A stretch of DNA of 7,950 bases from assembly GCA_024638585.1 (NCBI GenBank), contig JAHEKA010000093.1, positions 1 to 7,950 of the forward strand. The letters are read 5' to 3'. The position numbers and the translations under genes were made by a program. Positions 1 through 6,043 of the stretch are shown piece after piece. Below the pieces are notes generated by a model. The model was not told the DNA's origin, searched no databases, and saw only the letters and a program-made list of their open reading frames with translations. The stretch comes from Rhodospirillales bacterium. Lineage in GTDB: Bacteria; Pseudomonadota; Alphaproteobacteria; SMXQ01. Each line of letters begins with the position of its first letter. Within the stretch, counting starts at the first letter, position 1.

Positions 1-1744
1 TCTCTACAGGCTGGGCATCGGTGTTGCCCAGGATGACGTGGAAGCGGTCAAGTGGTACCGCTTGGCCGCCCAACAGGGGCTGGCGGCGGCCCAATCCAAC
101 CTCGGGTACATGTATCACAAGGGCAAAGGCGTGGCGCAGGATCATGCCGAAGCGGTGAAGTGGTACCGCTTGGCCGCCCGGCAGGGACTGGCGGCGGCGC
201 AATCCAACCTGGGGCTCATGTACCAGACCGGCAAAGGGGTGGCGCGAGACTATGCGGAAGCCATGAAATGGTACCGCATGGTGGCGGAGCGCCAAGACCT
301 GCGACCCAAGCAGCGTCGGCCCAAGCAGTATCCCAAGCGTTTTTTCGTGGCGTCCGGCAAGGAATCCAAACCGCCGGAGGGACAACGCCAGGCCTCGAAT
401 CCCGCGCCGGCGACGCCGCCGGCAACGACCGCGGACGGCCCCGGGAAAACACCATCAATGTCTGCCCCAGCCCCATCCGCGGCGTCTGCTTCGGCGCCCT
501 CACCTGTGGCTTCACCGGCTCCGTCTTCACTGGCCGCCTCCACTCCACCCTCCGTCCCCGCCCCAGCCCCAGCCCCAGCCCCATCCTCGGTGTCTGACCC
601 CGTTCCGTCTTCGCTGACTGCCCCGGCCCCGTCTTCGGCGTTTGCCCCGGCGGCATCGCGGCAGGGGGCGGAACCCACGTGGAAAGATACGTCCGCGCCC
701 CAGGTGGCGATCGCCCATGAGGATCAGGGGAGGCCGCCCGAAGGCCCGCCGGCCCCGGCCAAGCGGGCGGCGGCGCAGCCCGAGACCCAGGTCGTGCTGC
801 GCAAACCCGATACGCCCGCGGACGGCCCCAAGGATGTGGCTTCGGCGTCCGCCCCGGCGACGCCTGCCGAAGCGCCTTCGGTATCCGCCCCGGCCCCGTC
901 TTCACTGATCGCATCGGTCCCGTCCTCGGTGTCCGCCTCGTCATCCTTCGCGGTGTCCGTCCCCACCCCATCTTCGGTGACTGACCCGGTTCTACCGAAA
1001 CATCGGATCGAGCCCGCGCCCGGGGATACCCCGGCGCCTCAGAAAACGGCGGCGCCACGGGACTCCGTTACCCATGAGGGTCAGGGGAGACCGTCCGAGG
1101 CCCCGCCGGCCCCGGCCAAGCGGACGGCGGCGCAGCCCCAGACCCAGGTCGTGCTGCGCAAACCCGGCGCGCAAGCACCGGCTATGCCCAAGGCACCGGC
1201 CCGGGCCAAGCTTCCAACTCCGACCCATCAGGTCACCCGGCTGGTGACCGGTCCGGTCGCCCCGAAACCGGCGGTTAAACCGGAGGCGCCTGCCACGGAA
1301 TCGAAAATCGCCGCCTTTCGGGACTGGATGATTCTGGCCGGCAGGGCCGACGGCGAAAGAACCTGTGCGCTGGTCACCCTGCCGCGTGGCGCCGCCAAAG
1401 ATCGGGCCGCCGCGGATGCACCCCATATCCGTGTCCCGCACGCGCTGTCCTCGGGCTTTTTCAAGGCGCCAAGGTTCATCTTGGGGGAACGGACCAAGCC
1501 CGGTTCCAAGATCGTGGTCGTCATCGACAAGAAGCGATACCGCTTCGATGCGGCGAACGGAACATCGGAGCTGACCGTCAAGAACGGGTCATGGCAATTC
1601 CTCCGGAACATGATCGCCGGGATCCGCATGAAGGTCCGGTTCACCGCCGGGGACGGCGCGCCAAGATCGCTGGACTATTCCTTGCTTGGGTTCACCCGGG
1701 CCTTCAGGCAAACCAAAAAGGAATGCCGGGCCGCGGCATCATGA
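1..1744 (+). CDS. Sel1-repeat protein with Pro/Ala/Ser-rich linker and IalB-like C-terminal domain (5' end outside window)
   Basis: The frame is already open at the left edge (first full codon at base 2), so the true start lies outside and a GTG at 38 is only an internal codon. Numbering visible residues from base 2, about 1-95 are Sel1 repeats of 36 residues (motif A-x-x-Y-x-x-G-x-G-V-x-x-D-x-x-x-A-x-x-W-Y), helical hairpins that usually serve as protein-interaction scaffolds. Residues about 96-432 form a low-complexity Pro/Ala/Ser linker containing one long internal duplication. Residues 433-580 start with a D-W motif, carry Cys455 and end with a Y-S-L-x-G-F segment and Cys575. This matches the general pattern of the invasion-associated locus B family, usually exported proteins. 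A disulfide between the two cysteines is possible. Location is probably the envelope, but any signal peptide is off the window. It is not obviously related to the aromatic genes beside it. The Sel1 call is secure; the IalB call is moderately secure and made by recall of the family pattern. Confidence 0.85.
   Translation, partial: LYRLGIGVAQDDVEAVKWYRLAAQQGLAAAQSNLGYMYHKGKGVAQDHAEAVKWYRLAARQGLAAAQSNLGLMYQTGKGVARDYAEAMKWYRMVAERQDLRPKQRRPKQYPKRFFVASGKESKPPEGQRQASNPAPATPPATTADGPGKTPSMSAPAPSAASASAPSPVASPAPSSLAASTPPSVPAPAPAPAPSSVSDPVPSSLTAPAPSSAFAPAASRQGAEPTWKDTSAPQVAIAHEDQGRPPEGPPAPAKRAAAQPETQVVLRKPDTPADGPKDVASASAPATPAEAPSVSAPAPSSLIASVPSSVSASSSFAVSVPTPSSVTDPVLPKHRIEPAPGDTPAPQKTAAPRDSVTHEGQGRPSEAPPAPAKRTAAQPQTQVVLRKPGAQAPAMPKAPARAKLPTPTHQVTRLVTGPVAPKPAVKPEAPATESKIAAFRDWMILAGRADGERTCALVTLPRGAAKDRAAADAPHIRVPHALSSGFFKAPRFILGERTKPGSKIVVVIDKKRYRFDAANGTSELTVKNGSWQFLRNMIAGIRMKVRFTAGDGAPRSLDYSLLGFTRAFRQTKKECRAAAS
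2..280 (+). repeat. Sel1 repeat units, 108-bp tandem repeats (last 2 complete units plus a partial one)
   Basis: Two complete 108-bp units (65-172 and 173-280) follow a partial one that continues off the left edge. The DNA is nearly identical between units, for example in the stretches at 45-108 and 153-216, which suggests recent duplication or gene conversion rather than old divergence. Each unit encodes 36 residues of the Sel1 type. Confidence 0.85.
561..583 (+). repeat. CCCCAG hexanucleotide microsatellite within the linker
   Basis: Three perfect CCCCAG units plus a partial CCCCA lie in tandem, in frame, and encode alternating Pro-Ala. A six-base unit can gain or lose copies without shifting the frame, so variation here would change linker length only. 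Confidence 0.85.
714..1167 (+). repeat. Direct repeat of about 97 bp, copies at 714-810 and 1071-1167, offset 357 bp
   Basis: Both copies encode a segment with the shared core PPAPAKR followed by TQVVLRKP. The offset is exactly 357 bp (119 codons). Weaker similarity extends upstream on both sides (PSSVSDPV near 585 and PSSVTDPV near 970), so the linker looks like a decayed tandem duplication of a unit of about 119 codons. Confidence 0.8.
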
Positions 1745-1832
1745 GCGCCGCATGGGTGTCACTGCCGAGAGGCTCACGCGCGACTTCCATGCCCGCACAG
1801 GGCAACCAGGGTCGGGTCCTTTGCCGGGACCG

Positions 1833-3401
1833 TCAGGCGCCGCGCACGTGATCGATGAGGGAGAGAGAATCGGCCGGCAAGGCGTCGCCCCGCCAGGCGA
1901 CGTGACCGTCGGGACGCGCTAGCACCAACGGCTTCTCAAAAAGCGCCCGGGCCTCTTCGCACGCGACATCCGCGATCTCCAGCGGCACCCCGCGCTGGCG
2001 CGCCGCCGCGCGCAGCGGCTCCACATCGGCGTCAATCGATGCGAACCGGACCAACACGAAACCGCCGCCGAAAAGATCGAGGGTCGAGCGGCCGTCATCC
2101 ACCCAGCAATGGGGCGCCCGCGTGCCGGGCCGCGCTGAGGGGGCAAGCAGCGCAGGGCCCTCCGGTGGCGGGGTCCCGTCGGGGACGCAGATCGGCGAGT
2201 CCTCGTAAACGATTTGCGCCTTGCGCTGGCCCGGCGGGGTGAGACTCCGGGGCACATCGCCATCGACCGCCACCATTTCGCCGAACCCGCGGGCGTCCGG
2301 CAGCGCGGAAATGGCGTTGTACATGCGGGTCGACAGCTCGACATATTGCTGCGCGACCGGCCGGCACTCGGCCTCATAGGAATCGAGCAATTGGGGTCCG
2401 CCCCAGCCCTCGATCAACGCCTGGAGCTTCCAGGCCAGATTGACGGCCTCACAGATACCGGTATGCATGCCGGCGCCGGCGGTGGGCGACATCTCGTGCG
2501 CCGCGTCGCCGGCGAGAAGCACGCGTCCCCGGCGATAGCTGCGTGCCACGAAGTCGCGCCGTTCCCAGGGCGACACGTCGAGAATTTCAAAGGAGAAGTC
2601 CCGCCCCCCAAGCTTGCGCAGATAGGTTTCGCCGGTCAGGTCCGGCTCCGGATCGTCAAACACCGAAAGCCGCCAGAGTTCCTTGCCGTCGATGGCGATC
2701 AGCTCCGACCAGCAGCCGTCATCGTCGAAGAAACGGTAGATATGCGCCCATCCCTTGTTGTTGATTTTCGCGAGTTCCCAGGACCGGAAGAAGACATTCA
2801 CGCTGGTCGCGATCGTCCCCAGGCCGTCCATCGCGATATCCAGGCAGCGCCGGACGACGCTGCCCGCGCCGTCGCACCCGACCAGGTAATCGGCGGCGAT
2901 CACGCTTTCCTCTCCGGTCCCGGCGTCCATCAGCCGGGCACGAACCCCCGCGTCGTCCTGGTCGAAGGATTCAAGCCGGGTGCCGTAGCGCGCCGTGACC
3001 CCGGGCACGGATTTCGCCTTCTCCGCCAGGATGGGATCGAAATAGATCTGCGCGCAGGAGGCCGCCCCCTCGGGTGAGTAATCGAGCTTTCCTTCGCGAT
3101 CGGCGTAGGAGCCGAGCTTAAGCCGCGCGAGCTCCTCGCCCACCATGGTCGAGGTGTAGACGAAATCGGTCGGTTGATCGCGCGACCAGACCGCATCACG
3201 AACCTTGTCGGCGATGCCCCAGCGGCGACAGAACTCCATGCCACGGGAGCTGACGCTGCTCATTTTGGGGACGCGAAGGATGCCGTCGCCCTTCTCGGCG
3301 AGGACGCAATCGATCCCACGCAAGCCCAGTTCGATCGCCAACGACAGGCCGACCGGCCCGCCACCGGCTATCAGCACACGGGTGCTCTCGCCTTCAGGCA
3401 T
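1833..3401 (-). CDS. Class A FAD-dependent aromatic hydroxylase (PheA/TfdB/MhpA-like)
   Basis: This 522-residue protein is a flavoprotein monooxygenase expected to hydroxylate a phenolic or related ring using NAD(P)H and O2 in the cytoplasm. It has the N-terminal dinucleotide-binding motif G13-x-G15-x-x-G18 in a beta-alpha-beta fold, the D177-G178 motif (VGCDGAGSVVR) and the flavin ribityl-binding motif G298-D299-A-A-H. A C-terminal thioredoxin-like domain (about 425-522) contains STLDLFGGGFVLVRF and RPDGHVAWRG, as in the phenol hydroxylase/MhpA branch of about 520-600 residues. The ATG at 3401 is preferred over the in-frame TTG at 3416, because the GGGAAAGGG stretch ending 4 bases before the ATG would be its ribosome binding site and overlaps the TTG. 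It follows the ring-cleaving dioxygenase by 27 bases, so the two are probably co-transcribed. The family is certain, the substrate unknown. Confidence 0.92.
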   Translation of the reverse strand: MPEGESTRVLIAGGGPVGLSLAIELGLRGIDCVLAEKGDGILRVPKMSSVSSRGMEFCRRWGIADKVRDAVWSRDQPTDFVYTSTMVGEELARLKLGSYADREGKLDYSPEGAASCAQIYFDPILAEKAKSVPGVTARYGTRLESFDQDDAGVRARLMDAGTGEESVIAADYLVGCDGAGSVVRRCLDIAMDGLGTIATSVNVFFRSWELAKINNKGWAHIYRFFDDDGCWSELIAIDGKELWRLSVFDDPEPDLTGETYLRKLGGRDFSFEILDVSPWERRDFVARSYRRGRVLLAGDAAHEMSPTAGAGMHTGICEAVNLAWKLQALIEGWGGPQLLDSYEAECRPVAQQYVELSTRMYNAISALPDARGFGEMVAVDGDVPRSLTPPGQRKAQIVYEDSPICVPDGTPPPEGPALLAPSARPGTRAPHCWVDDGRSTLDLFGGGFVLVRFASIDADVEPLRAAARQRGVPLEIADVACEEARALFEKPLVLARPDGHVAWRGDALPADSLSLIDHVRGA

Positions 3402-3428
3402 CTTGCCCTTTCCCAATTCGCTCGGCGC

Positions 3429-4427
3429 CTAATCGCGGAATTCTTCACGCAGGTAGTGGAGGCTTGCCAGCACCTCCCGGTCGGTGAGCTGAAACAAGAG
3501 CGCATCCGCGCTGTTCGCCCGGTGGCTGATCCAATGCCCCCGGGGCAGGCTGAAAATGTCGTTCTTGCCCCAGCGCAGCACATGCTCGCCGACCCGGGAG
3601 ACGCCCTCACCCTCGACCGCGAGGCACACCATGTTGGCGTTGGTGCGATAGGCGCGGGTGTCGCGGCCTTTCCCGGGGGCCAGCATGTAGCAATCGATCC
3701 CCGGCATCGCCGCCCCGCCGGTCAGCGGGTTGGTATAGCGGATGCGCCGCGCCCCGTCCGCCGTCTCCGGCATCGCGCCGATCGCCTCTTTCACGTCGGC
3801 CAGAGGATAGCGGAAGATCGGCGAGTGGGGCTTTGCCGCGTCGTCACCCAGCAGGGGCGTGATGCCCGCACCCTCATAGGCGCTGTGCGGCCGCGGCGGG
3901 GGCATGTCGTTGGACGGGCCCATCTCCGCCTCGTTGGTGCAGAGATGGCGCTGAAGCTGGGCGTCCAGCGCGTCCAGCCACACCGCGCGGCCTTTGCCGC
4001 CGTGCTCATGTTCGTGCCAGCACCAGCCCGGCGTCAGCAGGAAGTCGCCCGGAAACATGGGAACGGGGACACCGTCGACCGTGGTCACCGCCCCGCCGTC
4101 GCCTTCGATGATGAAGCGAAGGGCGTTCAATCGGTGGCGGTGCGGGCGCGCGGTTTCGCCGGGCATGATGACCTGCAGGTTCACCACCATGTTGAGGCTG
4201 GCACCGATGCGATGGGTGCCGCGATAGGCCGGATTCTCAAGCACCAGCACCCGGCGCTCGGCATTGTCCATGTCGGTCTCATGAACCGATGCGTCGAGCA
4301 GCGGGTCGAGCTCCGCCCAGGGCCAGAGATGCGGCACCTCCGAGACCTGGACAGAGTCACGGTCCGTCCGCTCCCAAAGCGCGCTGACATTCGCGCTTTC
4401 CATATCCGATTGGAAATCACCCGGCAT
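3429..4427 (-). CDS. Bicupin ring-cleaving dioxygenase, gentisate/salicylate/1-hydroxy-2-naphthoate dioxygenase family
   Basis: This 332-residue cytoplasmic enzyme belongs to the Fe(II) bicupin family that opens rings of gentisate, salicylate or 1-hydroxy-2-naphthoate with O2. The N-terminal cupin carries the expected metal ligands His96 and His98 (RPHRHRLNALRFIIEG) and His138 (PGWCWHEHEH), with PGDFLLTPGW between them. A linker with SPIFRYPLADV and IRYTNPLTGG is typical of the family. The C-terminal cupin (about 245-315) has Tyr260 and Thr262 where some relatives have His, so only the N-terminal site should bind iron. Length fits the usual 330-370. The ATG at 4427 is chosen over TTG at 4451, because GGGAGGA lies just 3 bases upstream of it. 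First gene of a two-gene minus-strand operon with the FAD hydroxylase. Residues around V81-N83 differ from the Trp/Gly I recall in true gentisate dioxygenases, so the substrate is left open. Confidence 0.9.
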   Translation of the reverse strand: MPGDFQSDMESANVSALWERTDRDSVQVSEVPHLWPWAELDPLLDASVHETDMDNAERRVLVLENPAYRGTHRIGASLNMVVNLQVIMPGETARPHRHRLNALRFIIEGDGGAVTTVDGVPVPMFPGDFLLTPGWCWHEHEHGGKGRAVWLDALDAQLQRHLCTNEAEMGPSNDMPPPRPHSAYEGAGITPLLGDDAAKPHSPIFRYPLADVKEAIGAMPETADGARRIRYTNPLTGGAAMPGIDCYMLAPGKGRDTRAYRTNANMVCLAVEGEGVSRVGEHVLRWGKNDIFSLPRGHWISHRANSADALLFQLTDREVLASLHYLREEFRD

Positions 4428-4430
4428 CTT

Positions 4431-4437
4431 TCCTCCC
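4431..4437 (-). promoter_or_regulatory. Ribosome binding site of the bicupin dioxygenase gene
   Basis: The minus strand reads GGGAGGA then AAG then ATG. This strong Shine-Dalgarno match fixes the start at 4427 and argues against the TTG at 4451, which has no comparable site. Confidence 0.75.
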
Positions 4438-4482
4438 TTCGCGTCCCACAACGCCGCACCGTCTTTGGGCGGTCACCCGCGA

Positions 4483-4512
4483 ATTATCGTTGGCGCCAGT
4501 TTACGTCCCCAA
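4483..4512 (-). promoter_or_regulatory. Candidate sigma-70 promoter for the bicupin/FAD hydroxylase operon
   Basis: On the minus strand TTGGGG (4512-4507) and GATAAT (4488-4483) are separated by 18 bases. The -10 box matches 5 of 6 consensus bases and the -35 box 3 of 6. Transcription would begin near 4475, leaving a leader of about 50 bases before the ATG at 4427. The prediction rests on position and consensus only. Confidence 0.35.
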
Positions 4513-4514
4513 CG
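4488..4514. promoter_or_regulatory. Candidate operator: inverted repeat CGTTGG-N15-CCAACG
   Basis: Perfect 6-base arms at 4488-4493 and 4509-4514 are centred 21 bases apart, about two helical turns. The left arm overlaps the palindrome TGGCGCCA (4491-4498). The dyad covers the -35 to -10 span of the predicted promoter, where a dimeric repressor or activator could act. No regulator gene is in the window to match it. Confidence 0.3.
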
Positions 4515-4735
4515 CCGACAAAGTCTATCGAGGGGAGGTAAGCGATCACCGACACGCCGAGGTTCGGGTGCTTTGCCTGCGCGAAGTCTTCAGGCGGCGG
4601 GTTCCTCGGAAATAGGACAAAGATTTCGGTTTTCGTGTCCGCAATCGCGCCGGTATCATTATCCAGGGTTCAAATCGGCCCAAACGGCGCGCTGCGACGG
4701 TCCCATCGCGGGAGCCGCCGAATAAGCATCGCAAC

Positions 4736-4741
4736 GGGAGG
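4736..4741 (+). promoter_or_regulatory. Ribosome binding site of the substrate-binding protein gene
   Basis: GGGAGG lies 7 bases before the ATG at 4749. It selects this start over an in-frame GTG at 4635, whose extra 38 residues would bury the signal peptide. Confidence 0.8.
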
Positions 4742-4748
4742 CAACATC

Positions 4749-5948
4749 ATGGACGTCATCAAGGGAGCGGCGCCTGTGCCGCGCATTCTGATCGGGGCGG
4801 CGGCAACGCTGGCGCTCGCCGCCGGGGCTGTCGCCCACGCCGCGGCGGAAACACCCGCATCGGGCCTGAAACTGGCCAAGGAGTTCAAGTTTCCCGCGGA
4901 AGCCATGGCGAAATGGGAAGGCGAACACAAAGTCCCGGCCGCATGGATCGCGGGCGCCAGGAAAAGCGGGCAGCTCAGGATCAGCGGCACCAATCGGCCC
5001 CGGGACTTCCAGCGCCTCATAGCGCCCTTCAGCGAACGCTACCCGTTCATCAAGATCGACTACACCCGAGGCAGCCGGAACACCCGGGTCATCAAGCCCA
5101 TCGTCGCCTACCGCGAAGGCCGAATCATCACCGATGTGGTGGATGGGCTGAACACCGGTCTCGCGCTTTTCCAGAAGGCCGATGCCCTCACAAATCTTTC
5201 CGACCTCCCCAATCGCGCCAACATTCCCGCCAAGTTCGCGATCGGTGACAAGCCCTGGATCCTGGCCCGCCTGCGTTACTACTGCATGGCCTACAACACG
5301 GACCTGGTGAAAAAGAGCGAACTGCCGAAAACCTGGGAGGATCTCAAGAACTCTAAGGCGCTCCGGAACCGCAAGACCGCGCTTTGGTCCGGCGTCGGGG
5401 CGTGGTTGCTGCCGCTATGGGGCGCGAAAGGCCCCGAATGGACCACCCAGTTCATCCACGATATATATGGCAAGCTCAAGGCCGAGCGCCGCAAGGAGGG
5501 CATGACCGCGCTCACCTCTCTGACCGGTGCCGGCGAATTCAAGGCCACACTCGCGGTCGCCGCCTACATGGTCACGCGGGTGGCTAAGAAAGGCGCGCCG
5601 CTCTCCTTCCATTGCCCGGATACGGTGATGGTGAACCCTTCGGTCATGGGCCTGATCAAGGGCAGCCCGAATACCGATGCCGGCAAGCTGTTCCTCAACT
5701 GGCTGATAAGCCTGGAAGGGCAGTTGTCCCAGTATCGTCACAACGGGGCACGGCCCATCCACAAGGGGCTGCAAACCAAGCAGTTCATACCGTTTCCCAA
5801 GGAAGTCCTGGGCAAGCCGCTGGCATTTCATGACCCCGGGATGCAGGCCGCCGATCTGCCGAAGCTGATGAAGGTCTGGGCCCCATATTGGAAAAGCGGT
5901 TCGGGACCGAAGGGCGAGCGGCGGAAGCGCAAGCGCAAGCGAAACTGA
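4749..5948 (+). CDS. Periplasmic ABC-type substrate-binding protein (Fe3+/polyamine-type family)
   Basis: The 399-residue product has a Sec signal peptide: basic start, hydrophobic stretch about 13-30, and probable cleavage after AHA at residue 31 or after Ala33. The mature part resembles iron(III)/spermidine-type binding proteins. YNTDLVKKSELPKTWEDL (183-199) matches the common Y-N-x-x-L-V-x-x-x-x-L-P-x-T-W-x-D-L segment, and GKLFLNWLISLEGQ (312-325) matches the usual late A-K-L-F-x-x-W-x-x-S-x-E-G-Q segment. About 35 residues between the signal peptide and the core (FKFPAEAMAKWEGEHKVP) look like an extra N-terminal element. Cys179 and Cys289 could form a disulfide. The C terminus ends in an unusual Lys/Arg run from a tandem AAGCGC repeat. 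No permease or ATPase gene is adjacent, so it is an orphan component here. The ligand could be iron, an organic acid or an aromatic compound; the sequence does not decide. Confidence 0.85.
   Translation: MDVIKGAAPVPRILIGAAATLALAAGAVAHAAAETPASGLKLAKEFKFPAEAMAKWEGEHKVPAAWIAGARKSGQLRISGTNRPRDFQRLIAPFSERYPFIKIDYTRGSRNTRVIKPIVAYREGRIITDVVDGLNTGLALFQKADALTNLSDLPNRANIPAKFAIGDKPWILARLRYYCMAYNTDLVKKSELPKTWEDLKNSKALRNRKTALWSGVGAWLLPLWGAKGPEWTTQFIHDIYGKLKAERRKEGMTALTSLTGAGEFKATLAVAAYMVTRVAKKGAPLSFHCPDTVMVNPSVMGLIKGSPNTDAGKLFLNWLISLEGQLSQYRHNGARPIHKGLQTKQFIPFPKEVLGKPLAFHDPGMQAADLPKLMKVWAPYWKSGSGPKGERRKRKRKRN
5925..5942 (+). repeat. AAGCGC tandem hexamer repeat encoding the basic tail
   Basis: Two perfect AAGCGC units and a third ending in A (AAGCGA) encode Lys-Arg three times at the extreme C terminus of the binding protein, just before Asn and the stop. 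Confidence 0.8.
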
Positions 5949-5984
5949 TTTCGCGCCTTACCGCCCGCTTCCGGCGCCTGACGA

Positions 5985-6013
5985 GGGCGCGTGCGGGCCG
6001 CGGCCTGGCGCCC
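5985..6013. terminator. GC-rich inverted repeat between convergent genes, possible bidirectional transcription stop
   Basis: GGGCGC (5985-5990) pairs with GCGCCC (6008-6013), and the intervening bases contain the palindrome GGCCGCGGCC (5996-6005). It sits in the 95-base gap between the binding-protein gene and the Rieske gene, where both transcripts must end. There is no T-run on either strand, so a classical intrinsic terminator is not supported. Confidence 0.25.
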
Positions 6014-6043
6014 CGTCGGTCACGCCCGCCCGGGCGCCTCGCC

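Larger units (their letters stand above)
4428..4748. other. Divergent intergenic region between the bicupin operon and the substrate-binding protein gene
   Basis: These 321 bases hold no convincing gene. Close to the minus-strand operon there is a candidate sigma-70 promoter and an overlapping inverted repeat. On the plus strand TATCAT at 4654-4659 could be a -10 box for the binding-protein gene, but no good -35 partner lies 16-18 bases upstream. An isolated GGGGAGG at 4532-4538 resembles a ribosome binding site but no start codon follows at a useful distance. Confidence 0.6.

Noticed and set aside
216..1058. Open frame of 280 codons on the minus strand
   Set aside because: It is the complement of the Pro/Ala/Ser-rich linker. 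The low-complexity Arg/Pro/Gly product reflects the repeat, not a gene.
1809..1833. Short complementary GGTCC/GGACC arms between convergent genes as a terminator
   Set aside because: There are only five base pairs, flanking bases mismatch and there is no T-run.
2214..3077. Open frame of 287 codons on the plus strand
   Set aside because: It is antisense to the FAD hydroxylase, has no recognisable motif and is explained by codon bias of the real gene.
4428..4451. TTG start for the bicupin dioxygenase
   Set aside because: The best ribosome binding site lies inside this extension and points to the ATG at 4427.
4532..4538. GGGGAGG resembling a ribosome binding site on the plus strand
   Set aside because: No start codon lies at a suitable distance, and the nearest GTG (4568) opens only about 15 codons.
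3174..4541. Open frame of 455 codons on the plus strand
   Set aside because: It lies antisense over the whole bicupin dioxygenase and the start of the FAD hydroxylase, both with clear motifs. Its product is His/Arg/Pro-rich with no domain, as expected of a shadow frame in GC-rich DNA.
4635..4748. Upstream GTG start for the substrate-binding protein
   Set aside because: It would add 38 residues before the signal peptide. The ATG at 4749 has a strong GGGAGG and gives a normal signal peptide.
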